A stretch of DNA of 64,000 nt from Centropus unirufus. Its lineage: Eukaryota > Chordata > Aves > Cuculiformes > Centropidae. The DNA is taken from contig VYZI01000035.1 in assembly GCA_013397695.1 (NCBI GenBank), forward strand, positions 3,929,179 to 3,993,178. The letters are read 5' to 3'. The notes under the pieces were generated by a model that worked only from the letters and a program-made list of their open reading frames with translations, did no database searches and was not told where the DNA came from. The first letter of the stretch is position 1, and the number at the start of each line of letters is the position of its first letter. Positions 51,127 to 62,552 of the stretch are shown here, piece after piece. A program made the translations under genes and the position numbers.

Positions 51127-51333
51127 TGTTGACTGAGATAGGAGTTAATTTTCTTCACAGTTTGTATAGTTGCAAGTTTTGAATTTGTGATGAAAATAAT
51201 GTTTATAACATAGGAATGCTTTAGTTAGTACTGAACAGTTTCATTGCCTCACACCCTCATTCCATGGGGGTGGTCGTGGGGTGAGCAAGAAGCTACGTGG
51301 TGCTTAGCCACCTAGTAGGACTGAATCACAACA
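51127..51333 (-). mobile_element. internally deleted solo LTR, same family as the LTR at 30.7 kb, antisense
   Basis: On the plus strand it opens TGTTGACTGAGATAGGAGTT and AATTTTCTTC, the reverse complement of the family's 3' end. It closes with GGGGTGAGCAAGAAGCTACG, TGGTGCTTAGCCACCTAG and GAATCACAACA, the reverse complement of the family's 5' end ('tgtcgtggtttaacccc...aagcaccacg'). Both LTR termini are therefore present (TG...CA), but only about 207 of roughly 760 bp remain, so the middle, including the AAT-rich segment, has been deleted. The flanks show no clear target duplication (ACTAA left, ATACA right). No retroviral coding sequence is present. Confidence 0.75.
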
Positions 51334-54300
51334 ATACAGAATTTATGGAAATTACATGAGGGTCAATTTTTATATATGAGTTTATTCACAAGCTTTTGGT
51401 GGGAAATTGTAATAACCTGTTTTAATATGAGCTGCAGCTTCTGCTGTGGTTAGAATGACACAAAGGCCACTGGCTACAGAAGCCCTTAAACTGAGCATCT
51501 TCTGGAGCTTCAAGTTTCTTATGGGTTAGGAGGTTTTTCTTCTTTAGAATTATATTCCTATAAGCTGCACCCTAGTCAAGTTCGAGTGTTTGTCTATAAG
51601 AACTTTCAAATGCTTTTATAGAAGTGCAAAGCAGCACAGCTTGGACAGCCAGTTGAAGAGCAGTACTTCTCTCCCTTGCCAATCATGAAAACTGAGGACA
51701 ATTAAAATTCTAAATCAGGAGACAACATGCAGTGACAGAAGCTGAGGAAGGCATTTTAGACTAAGTTTCTTCTTCTTCTGTCTGTACTATATCTCATAAG
51801 TTTGGATGTCCAAGTATAAATGGTTGTAACAACTTTTTTCATAGGGCTGAAAACAACACCACACAAAAGAGCTAGGAGCTGTTATAGGTAAAACTGAATG
51901 GGGATAAATTTTACAAAGCTATATTGCATTTTCTTATGAAACGGAAATTATCCTAGAAACTTCGTAGGGCTGTGCCAAACATGACTTTATTACCAGTGTA
52001 AGTTCAAAATTCTACTACATGACATAAACCAATAAATTCACGGTATGTTATTCCTCAGATTTCAGAGGTAAATTCATAACGATAGGCTGCCCTAGGACAG
52101 AGGACAGTCGCTCCATGTGCTCAATAACTGAGGGAAGAATTCCAGCCATTTTTGTAAGCCTCAAGATAAACACATAGTAAAGCCATATGAATCCCTTAGA
52201 TATCACATAACATTTCCTTTCAGCTTATTTCCCATGTATTTAATCAATTTGGCAACAGTGTGTTTTCCAAAGAGCAGCCATCTCAATCTGAAGATTTCAA
52301 GGGAAAAAGAATACAATATTCCCTGCATAGTTTTCTTTGGTGCTTAATGACCATCATTAAAAATGTGCACCTAATTTGAACAGAAATGTCTGTCTTCATC
52401 TGGTATTGGAACTGTTTTTTATGAGACATTTCTCTCCTACATAGAAAAGTCCTTTTAGAGAAGGCATTTTTTCCTCATTCATTTACCTATCTACTATAGT
52501 GCAGTCTCTTCTTTTTGATGCATGAAATAGACTGAGCTCTTTTAGTCTTTCACAACAAAACATCTTCTATGACTTGCATCATTTTAAGGGCACTGTAAAT
52601 ATCCTTTCCCAGGACAAACCAGAAAGGTCATGAATCTGCATTTTCTTGCCTAGCTTCCTTGTTTCCTTTAGCTGGATGGCATGGGTGAACAGTGGGTCTG
52701 CAATTACTCCTAGCCTCACACCCTGGTTTTCAATGTGCTTTTTCTTATTCCTCCCCATTTTTTCTCCAAGCTAGGCTTGAGAGTTGAACTCGAAAGGATG
52801 ATATAACACAGAAGGAAAGGCAGTGGTTGCCAAGCAACAAGAGCCATAGAGACTTTTTTTTTTTCTGAAAATTTCTTCCTCCCACTCATATTTCTTTCCA
52901 ATCTGGAAGCTTATAGGTTCAGAATATTTGCATGGAAAAGCTGTCACCTAATAATATCCTTTGAATCAAAGCAGTGATCAAAGGCTTAAAGACTGTATCA
53001 TTAGAGTTCAGAAGCATCTGGAATTTAATGCTGTCAGATTTGGCTTGGTGGTAGTCAGAATATTCTGAATTTTTAATACTGTTTTTCCCATCTCAACATT
53101 AGCCAGAAAATGAAACTGAATTATTGGTAATATCCCATACTGAATTTTGAAGATTCTTACTTTTTTCTTACTTTTTTCTTACTTTTTTTAGAAAGAATCC
53201 ACAGTGCTAAAGAAGTTACATTGCCCTAGGATTTCCACATATACCTAAAAATGGAAAAGTCGCATTAAACCCATTGTACAGGGAGTCAATCAAAGAATAA
53301 TAACTTGCTTGAACCCTATGTCGTTCAGTGCTTCCAAGTTTGCCAGATCGCAGGAATCTTATTGCTCAAGCTCTACATCCCTTGTTACACTGAAACTGTG
53401 TGTGTGAATGGGGATGATATTGTACCCCTTGACCCATGTTCATGACCAACTGCATCCTGACTCCAGGTTAGATGAAGACCTAATCACCTGCTCACCCTGA
53501 CCACCTACTCACCAATCTACTCACCTAACATTCTACACAGGCTGACTTCTACAGAAAGGGAACCAAATATAAAGATCATAGTGGACCCACTAGTGCTCAA
53601 GTCTTCCAGCTGTATCCATGGGCTATGTACCCAATAAGACTGTGATTAGTGATGGATGCACTTTCAGTTCAGGCAGAAAATCAAGTTCCTTTTTTATTCT
53701 CTTTCCTAGACTTGCACACTACAGAGAAATTTCTGTTAGATTCCAGAGGCACTTTACCTGAATCTACGTTTTAGATACCTAGACTTCACTTACACTGGTA
53801 AATTCAATTCAATTGTTTATATTAATTTTTTTAAATTATTAAGCACTCGTGTTTGTTCTCACGCCACCTGGCATTTTCCCAGAGACTCAGACCCCCATCT
53901 TGACATGAACACATGCCAAGAAGTATTTCCATTCGTTGGTTAGGATGCCTATTTTGGAGAATATGAGTTTAACAAGATGGATACAGACCACTTCAATGAA
54001 CTGCCAGTTGGCCTTAGAGCCAGGAAATATTGCCAAGAAAATTTAATTTACTAGTATACTGAACTCTATGATTTAGCCATATCATTGTGCACAGCTCATT
54101 TAAATGAAACTTCCTTACACACCTGTCTGTGCTTTTGAAATAGTTGATGGGGAGAGATAGATCAATGATTCATTTTAAACACCTAAACTAACCTAAAATT
54201 GAAGGAGATGACTCTTCACCTTTTGTTTTCTGTTTAGATGTCTGTTCTTCTCCATTGATCTTCCACAAATAATACATGTTTGTTCACTCCTGAGCTACCT

Positions 54301-54760
54301 TATGGAGTGAATGTTCTCAGGTGATCCCAAGGTGCAGTCCAGGCTTTGTTCCTTCCAGCATCTTCCCCTTTCTCTGATAGTGTGTGACCTCAATTCAAGC
54401 AACAGTTTTGCCAGGTAAGTTATGAAAGTATTTTACTGCAGCAGATTACGTATTTTCAATCCAAACAAGCAAATGAACAAGCGAAGAAGCAAATAAAAGA
54501 CTTTAATACATAGAGGCTCAAAAAGGATGTCTGACAGTCCCTACAAAGTGGAGTCACAGCAAATCTGCTGTACAGAGCCAAGTCTTGAAAAACGTAGACG
54601 TAAACCACTCAGTACTAATATATAGACCACTATCACTTGCTTTCGAAAGACTGCTTTATTAGATAACTGAAATGTCACTGAAAGTGGGAAGAGGAACTTT
54701 AGTTCTTGGTATCATCAGTGCTAAATGGTTTGTTGAATATCATCTGAAACACTTCTTAGA
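51334..54760. other. noncoding DNA
   Basis: No gene or dispersed repeat is recognised apart from a short 11-bp tandem repeat at 53154-53186. Confidence 0.5.
53154..53186. repeat. tandem repeat, three exact 11-bp units
   Basis: TTCTTACTTTT occurs three times head to tail without mismatch. On the plus strand it is a long pyrimidine-rich tract ending in TTTTTAG, so it could pass for a splice acceptor, but no exon follows. Confidence 0.85.
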
Positions 54761-54822
54761 AGTATGGCAGAATAGGGAATTGAACTCGGGTGCTCTGAGT
54801 CACAATGTAATGAAATAGCAAC
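54761..54822 (-). mobile_element. possible MIR remnant, antisense
   Basis: AGTATGGCAGAATAGGGAAT and TGAACTCGGGTGCTCTGAGT fit the reverse complement of the MIR head ('agtggcagagccgggattcgaacccaggtctctgact'), which contains the tRNA-derived B-box region. The match covers only about 60 bp and the flanking MIR blocks are not visible, so confidence is moderate. Confidence 0.5.
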
Positions 54823-57800
54823 TGTTTGTCATCCCTGACTAGCCTCAGAGAACCATGAAGGCCTGTACGGACAAAAAGTATCATATGCATCATTACCTGC
54901 TAATCCCATTCAATCTAACTAGGAGACCAAACCACTCAAACATAACTTCAGAATAACCCCAACAAATGTACTTTATCCTATAGACAGTTCTCTCCCCCAG
55001 GGACAATCAGATTTTGTAGGACGTGGTTTCCATTCTGCAGCTATAGGTAAGTTTAATTAGTTCCAGGGAACAAGTGCTCCCCTGAAGTTCGTATTCACTC
55101 AAGTTACTTTGGAAACAATGCTGGAAAGAGTTATTTTTGCCTTCAACACCGACTACACTGACTATTGGTTTGAATGAAAGTAACTCTATTGATTTAAACA
55201 GCAAGAAAGTACCTTTGTCACAATGCGAAAATGATTTTGCAGAAACAAGGTTTTTAAGAGAGGGTTCATCTTTTTTGAACCCCATGTGAGTTAGCTGGAA
55301 AAAGTGGATAGTTTTCATCCAGTGTGATAAGAAGCAACAAAATCCAAGATAGACAGAACACAATCACTGTTAATCCAGCCTCATTATGTTAATCAGCTAC
55401 ACAGAAGAGGATGATTAGTAGCTTTGGGATATTGGCAGGGGAAGAGAGAACAGTGAAAAAAAAAAACATCATTACGGATTTTAAAACAGCAAGGGAGCAG
55501 GGAAAAAAGACTATAATGAGCTCCATAACTGGTGTTTCTGGTGAGATGATAATTCTTATAATCCAGTAGTTGTGAAATGCTTTCCTAGGCTTGCCTTTAG
55601 AAGTTATTTTTTAGGTTTCCATTGCACTAGGAAGTGAAGTAGTTATTTTGTGGAAAGTGCCTTTCTATTGATAACTGCATGCTTCTGTGCTTTAACAGAT
55701 CTCTGTGAGAGTTCTTTCTGATGTATAGTGGGTTTTAAGTTTCAACCCCACAATTTCCAGGAGGACATTTTGTGTGCTGTATGATGTATATCAAATTCTG
55801 GGGTAAATGCATATGAGTGATGACTATTGCCGGTTGTGTTGTAGGAGTACTAATTGCAATGGCTATGAAGATATCTTGGCAAATGGAACATTTGTTTTAG
55901 TGTGTGCTGGATTACAGTAGAATTGCTGCTGGGTCTAAGTCTGGCAAATTGGAACGTTGCATGGGAGTTGGTGCTAAGAGATGTAGGGAAAAAATGTTAC
56001 AAACTTCTTTTGAAACAGGCTTCTATTTCTTTGTACTACTTTGACTGCAGATTCTGGTAGGAACAAAGAGAGATAAGAGAAGAATATTTAGCGGTGGCAG
56101 CACAATTTTTACCCCCTTTTTCACAAGACAAAGGATCAGTCAAGATTTCACTGAACAGATGTACTTCTTACTATCCACCCATAAAAAGTAAGATGCAGTC
56201 ACATGATTATGGAACATACTCAAATTTGTAAGGGTAACTGCCTCTGTGTGGGGTTCCCAGAGTGGACACATCTGAATCAGGAGTCTGGAATTCCAAATGC
56301 TAAGGGCGCTCCTGTAAGAAAAAGACTGAGATTGTAATCACTGTTCAAAACCAGACTGCATGAGGCTTTGAGTTACCTATCTAGTGGAAGGTGTCCCTGG
56401 GGGGACCAGTGTAGTATTCATCCTGCTGTATGGATCAGCGATCTGTTTGCTGTCATTACCCATTGATGATGGAGGACTTCTAAGAGGGAATACAATGAAA
56501 GGAGAAAGTACCAACAGCTAAAGGAAACATCTCATTCATGGTGCCTTCTTTGGGTATCTTAGTGTGGAACTGTCTATCATAAAGGTCTTACAGTGGCAAT
56601 GAAGTTTTATCTTAAACCTGCTTTTCTTTATCAACAGGGAACAGAGTCACAAATTACCGCTCTCTGAAAGTAGTCAAAGTAACATCTGCATTGCCCAGAT
56701 AAAATACACATAATGCAAATCTTTTACAAAGAGATACAAGGAAAGAAAATTAAAATCCATCTTACAGCTTCATCTTATTTGTATCAGCATATATGCATAT
56801 ATAGGTATGCTCCCCATGCTCTGTTTGCTCTTAACAAAATTGCACAGCTCAGAATGTGATAACTGAGTATGACCTCTGTTGTTGTCTTAGGCTTCTTAGA
56901 TGATGATGTGATTTGAGGACTCATGTAGCTTTGTGTACTCTAACAGACCTTGCAGTTCCATTCAGGCTGAGATCCTTCAGATCCTCCTGCTTAGAAAGGA
57001 TTCCTTCGCAAATAAATAAATGTCAAAATATTTTTAATCCTTCTGCCACCAAGTTGATGGCTGTTCATGTTTTGAAAAGGCATTACCTTTTCCATACGAT
57101 CTTTTGCTGTCATCTCTTTTGCTATCATCTGTGTTGGTATTCTGATCATATATGGTTGCTTATAAATGAGATGTCCTTGCTGTGTTGTCAAAATAGACTA
57201 CTTTTATAGACAGTGGGGAGAATTTGGTATTTCAGAGTATGAGTCCTATCAGAAAACCATACATGGAAAAAATTGGGTTAGACAAATAACACTCAAAGGT
57301 ACCTTTATTTTACTTTAATTATGCATTTATATATTGTTCCAAGGCGATCTAACTCAACTGTAGAAATTTGGGAGTGGAATTAAAGTCATAGGATATAAGA
57401 TTCTGTTGAAAATCTACATTTAAGTATGTGCATATAGGAGTACATGTGCTGAGATGGCTGTATTGTCTCCCACCACCTGAACTGAAGATCTACAGTTCAA
57501 CTCGGTTTTTTGCCTGCACACAAATGTTGTTCAAGATGGTACAACACATTTGTCATCTCCTGTGCCAGAGGGAGTAGTGTCTTGTAAAATCCTATGTCTT
57601 CATATGTGTGCGGAAATCTCACAAACTTCAGATTATCTCAAATAACGCTATCTGTTATGTTTATGCAATTGAATTTACCTCTGAATTAGATTTCTTCTTT
57701 GATTCTTAGGGAATCCTAACCACATAGCATGGATACAGATGCCTACATTTACATTATTAAATCTGGAGCCCAATCCCAGTCCCACTTATGAACAACAGGA

Positions 57801-59984
57801 AGGGTTAAAACCTCAGGTCCTGGTGATGGATAGATTCTGCGAAGAATCGCGTCAGTTCTTAACTGTATTGTAGTCAGATCATTAAGTTCCTTTTCACTTG
57901 GCATGCCAACACTCGTATCTCACCATGAAGTCCTTTGTTACATTCAGAAATATATATATATAATAAAAATGCATAACTGGGTGAACATATTTATATAATC
58001 ACATTGCACAGAGGAATTATGCATAAGGCCTAGTATTACTCCTTGATTGCAATTTAACACAACAACAATCAACGTCTCTAGGAGGGTAATGACTTTGGGG
58101 TTACCAAGGACATTTTCAACTTTGAGTAACACTGTGCAAGTAATGTACCATATTTGTGGACTAGCCCCACATTCTTCTAACTTTAGATTCACAACTGGGA
58201 AGCAAAAGCAAGGAGCTCAGCCAGTTTATGTATCTTCAGATCATAGTTACATCCAAGGACTCTCCACTGGTGTCACTTAACTGCTGGACATTTTTCTTCT
58301 ATAGACTGTGTCTAGTTGCTTAGACTAGGTGAGTTAAGTCTTGCCTTTAGACTTGGAGTTCTCTATATTTGGGATAGATATTAATTTTTGGACTGCCTTA
58401 CAACACAGGGTTGATTGTGTTAGGGCTACTACTGGGGTTGTTCAACATTGCTGCAGGAAAATAATTTAGAATTAAGTGGCAAACCTTACACAGACTAACT
58501 CCCATTAAAATGAACTAGGAGCTTGGCTTAGGGGGGCCAAGAGAGCAGATTAATCCTGGCTCTTGCCTTGTTCTAGTTCTAAAAACACCTCGTGCACTGG
58601 AAATGCATATTCTGGTTTCCAGGACATAAAAAAAAGAGTTGACATAACGAGAAACGGATGATCCTGCCATACAGTATTTACTAAGGTATTCAAACATGAA
58701 TGTTTCCTAGCAGATAAAGTATTGACTATTTACATGTCAGACCTGTGTCCTGTGCAATTTCCCTGGATATTTCTGAGGTCACTCAGTTCCCTAGAGTTGG
58801 ACATGAAGGTACAGCTGCGCTTGTTTTACTGGTTTTCTGTTCTCTACTTTTTTGTACTTTATAAACAATGTCAATTCACTTAAATCACAGATTTTCCTGT
58901 GAAAAAACTGCAGATAGCCTGATATTGGATTTATCTGATAGTCATATGTATTAAAATTATTGTAATCAGTGCTCATTTCTGATTGCTGACTAAACTAAGA
59001 AAGACAATTTAAAATTTAAAATCTAACAGGCACTTAACAAAGTATTTTAGGATTTATCACAAAACTGGAACTGAAAGAATTCAAGCAAGAAACTTTAATA
59101 ATAAAGTCATTTGGAAGAAGTTTTTTAAAGATACGTTCATTGGACTACAATACCTATGAATCTTTCTTTAAATGCCCCTAGGAAATTCTATTAGATATGT
59201 TACTATCATTTCAAGTTCTAGGTGAAAATCTACAAAAGTTGTCCAATGCCTAAACCTCTCAATATATAATATATTCTTCTTCCTATATAATTTGACAAAA
59301 ATTGGGGTCAGCTTTAAGAGACAGAGAGGAAAAAGTGCTAATACTAATGTCATCTACAGTAATCTACAAAGCCTAGGATCACTAGAGCAAGATATCATAA
59401 AATATCTTTAATAGAGGAGGCTTATAATGATGATATAAGCCAGCCAGCTAACTCTATTCTCAGTTTACACCCACTCAGCACTGTAACACCCTTCAGAAAA
59501 AGACAGATGTAGGGGTGTGAAATATCATGTGGCATGCACAGTGATGATGAGCAGCAGATTTGTCAAATGCTCAGATAGTATCAGGGCACAGTGCCGCAGG
59601 GATCCTCTAGAAAGTGACAGTAAGACGGAGATGAAAACTGGCAGCTGGACAAAATGAACACGTGAAGCCCACTATGTCACTGGTGAAAACCAATAACAAT
59701 TTCTCCTTTCAAATGTTAACAACTTCTGCTTTCATTTACCTAAAGTTGCAAAATCCATTGCTATCTCCTCCACCCCACTTCTTTCTTCATCTAAGGTGCA
59801 TTTGTATCTTAAGCTATTAGCTTGTCATATGTGTGATTAGCTTTTGAAATTTGGAATTTAGCTCAGTTATGCTGCCATCTGTCAAGATCTGGTACCATCT
59901 GTCAAAATAATTCACTTGAATTCAAATTACTTACAAACTGGTAGCAATGCGGAGGTCCCTCAGAAGTCAGGGTATTCAATCATG
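54823..59984. other. noncoding DNA
   Basis: No gene or dispersed repeat is called. The minus-strand frame at 55007-55363 (118 codons) has no recognised domain. A short AT dinucleotide tract occupies 57949-57964. Confidence 0.45.
57949..57964. repeat. short (AT)n tract
   Basis: About eight AT units in AT-rich surroundings. Confidence 0.8.
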
Positions 59985-59986
59985 TA

Positions 59987-60047
<61 letters not shown>

Positions 60048-60050
60048 GTG
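59985..60050 (+). repeat. (TATGTG)11 hexanucleotide microsatellite
   Basis: Eleven exact copies of TATGTG with no interruption, preceded by ATG and followed by a partly matching AGTG. Because the unit is six bases long, every frame stays open and one plus-strand frame (59916-60116) translates as a Tyr-Val run. That is a repeat artefact, not a gene. The purity suggests recent expansion and likely length polymorphism. Confidence 0.97.
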
Positions 60051-60348
60051 AGTGTTCAGATGTATCATAGTTATTTACCTCATAGTACAATTGTGCTATC
60101 TGTATCTGTCTCCTAATCTACCACTTGTTACTGTAAAACAATCCCAGAGTAAATCTAAATTAAAAAAAAATTGACAGCTAGATTTCTGTTGCTCTACATT
60201 AGGAGTTTTTTCCAATCCTTAATTAGTATTATTTTCAGACATTTCAAATATATGTACTATTCATTCCCATAATGCCTTTGAACAAGTGAGCTTCTACCTC
60301 CTGCAAAGGCAAGTCTGATCACACCTTGTGCTCACCGTTTTAAAATTT

Positions 60349-60450
60349 GGTCATCCACACTAATACAGCGTTTTAAGTCCCTTCCACAGTACATCAATTT
60401 CAAAGAGTTCAATCCTAAATCAGTAGGATAACTTGCCGTGTAGACAGGCC
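60349..60450. mobile_element. possible relic of a small DNA transposon
   Basis: The left edge, GGTCATCCACAC, and the right edge, GTGTAGACAGGCC, are imperfect inverted repeats of each other. The interior (AATACAGCGTTTTAAGTCCC, TCCTAAATC) has the texture of the short nonautonomous elements with 'gtgtagacaaggcc' ends found in many amniote genomes. The exact family is not named, and chance similarity is possible. Confidence 0.3.
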
Positions 60451-60820
60451 TCTTTCCACTAACTGCTAAACCATGCTTCTCCAGACACATGAAATAAAAT
60501 GTCTTAGTGTGGATTTTTGGTTTTAATGATTATCCAAATTAATCAACTCAAGGAAACGTCATGTAATTTCACAAGACTTTTTAATATACCAGAATACAAA
60601 AAGGTCCAATGGCCAGAATATTAGCAAAATTAAGCCTAAACTGATTATGAACAGTAAACTCAATTGTGTTGAAACTAACAAGGAATGTGAATTTTCAAAA
60701 CAAGTTTGGTGATTTTTCTGAATAGCAGATCACAAAAAAAAATAGCTAAAATATGTTCAAACCCCAAATGGAATTGTCTTTTACAAGCTGAAGAAATAAA
60801 ATAGTCAGTAAATGAAAGTA

Positions 60821-60910
60821 GAAATGAAGGTGAAGTAAGTTGCAAGAGAGAAGCAGAAGAAGAATTGGAACCAGGACTCTGATTCTCAGTTTTATACCTT
60901 ATTCCACAGG
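60821..60910 (-). mobile_element. MIR-type SINE remnant, antisense
   Basis: The plus strand reads GAAGGTGAAGTAAGTTGC, then GCAGAAGAAGAATTGGAACC, then AGGACTCTGATTCTCAG and ATACCTTATTCCACAG. This is the reverse complement of MIR from its core to its tRNA-like head ('aggttaagtgacttgc ... gcagagctgggattagaaccc ... aggtctcctgactcc ... gctctttccac'), with a deletion of the 'ccaaggtcacacagc' block. The remnant is diverged and inactive. Confidence 0.6.
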
Positions 60911-62428
60911 TCAGTCTTCTTTAGTGTTGGTACTGCTGGGCTGCCTTATACTTTTTGGTAGCCTATGCCCTAATCTTCTTATTTGCCATAGCATCTATTA
61001 ATATTTGTCCTTTTGCCAACCTTTTCTCTTTTTCCATAGTAAAAACCATTTAAAGTCATTATTCTTCTAACCTAATTAACAAATCTGATTATGGCATCAT
61101 TATCTCTGTATCTCATTGTACATTCATATCATTATACATTCATATCACGTTTAACATGTAAGATTAACATGTAATGAACCTCCCATTTCATATTTATTTC
61201 AGAATTAAGTCATAAATCAAAGACCTAGAACTCCCTTATCATAAAAAAAATGCAACCATGACAAGTTAGGGGAAATGAAGTAAATCTATTTGTGAAATGG
61301 AAACAGTGGATGCAGTTGATGGGAGTGATTGCCTTGTACCGGGCAGCAAAGGCATGGAAAGAGACTATAGGTCTGTGAAAATCAATGCACTTTCATGAAG
61401 AATTAAGCAGACTTTCCATTTTTAGTGAGAAAGAACTCAGAGGGACAGGATAACTGAAGGCAATCTTAAAGGAAAGCAGAAAAAATTCTGGGAGATACCA
61501 ATGTTCCAGTTAGTTTTTTAAAGGTGTGAAGAGGAGGAACAGAAAGGAACAATTCTCCTGTAAAGCTATACTGTAAGTATGAGAAGCCAAGGTGTCATAC
61601 TGGGGAGTTCAACCGCACGTAGCCAGAGAAATCAAACATACATAGCAATGATAGTCCTTTTAGGCCAGATCAACAATACAATTATGTGGCTTCCTTACCC
61701 AGGCCAGGTGTAAGAGGTGTGTCTCCCTTTACCTCTGTGAGTCGTTCTTTAGAGGCAATAGCTCCTTTTTTGGTCCACCAGGGTGTGATAAAAGATCCTT
61801 AAATCATCCTGGGATGACGATAATGAAATCAGTCCAGCTACATCACAGACGTAAATTTTCATCTTTTTTATTTCCTCTATCGATTTGTGACATTTCCTCT
61901 TTTTTTTTGTTTGTTTTTCTGGCTTTCCAGTCCATCAGGCTGCATTCCTGCTGCTCCCCCCTACAGAGTTGAGTGGGGATGTTCTAATCAGCATTTTAGA
62001 CAGATATTCACAAAGAAGTGCCAATGCATTTTAAAAAATTGTGTCAGTGACCACAAAATAGTCACTGCAAAGTGCTTGTAATCAATGAGAAAATTATCCG
62101 CAACATAATTAAGAAGGCAGTCTTAAAGTATTTGTTTTGATGAATATAAACAGAGAAGTGGCATCCACAATAATATATCTGGTCTGGCCTTTGAATGTTC
62201 ACAATGCTTAACACATGCAACTGTCTCAATGTTTTCACCAAAATCTTAGTCCATACTCAGAAGTGATATACATATCACTTAAAGTGGACTGTCATATGCC
62301 ACAGGAGGCACAGGGACTGTTACTACTCATTACAACATGATAGTGCCAAGAAGATAAGCGTCCTGCTTGCTGTCATAGTAGAATATATGTTAAGAGAATC
62401 TAGACAGCTAAGAAAGCAGCAGGTTAAA
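60911..62428. other. noncoding DNA between two MIR remnants
   Basis: No gene or repeat is recognised. A T-rich run followed by TTTGTTTG lies near 61898-61918. Confidence 0.5.
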
Positions 62429-62552
62429 GGGAAAATCAAGGCACAGAGATGACTGACCTAGAGATCACACAGCAAATTAACAGCAAAGTCAGGAAAAGAA
62501 GTATGGTTTCACTAGCACATAGGTCTGCCTGCCAGGCTGTACCACCAGTCGG
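62429..62552 (-). mobile_element. MIR-type SINE remnant, antisense
   Basis: The clearest antisense MIR here: GGGAAAATCAAGGCACAGAG, then GATCACACAGCAAATTAACA, then GCAAAGTCAGGAAAAGA, then AGGTCTGCCTGCCAGGCTGT. In the same order MIR has 'ggggaaactgaggcacagag', 'ggtcacacagcaagtcagtg', 'gcagagtcaggattcga' and 'aggtctgcctgactcc'. It spans core plus tRNA-like head over about 125 bp. Confidence 0.75.

Noticed and set aside
58480..58560. Phrase 'CTCCCATTAAAATGAACTAG' resembling a common old amniote repeat word
   Set aside because: Too short and without neighbouring similarity to assign a family.
59916..60116. Open frame with a long Tyr-Val repeat
   Set aside because: Entirely produced by the TATGTG hexamer array, which cannot generate stops in this frame.
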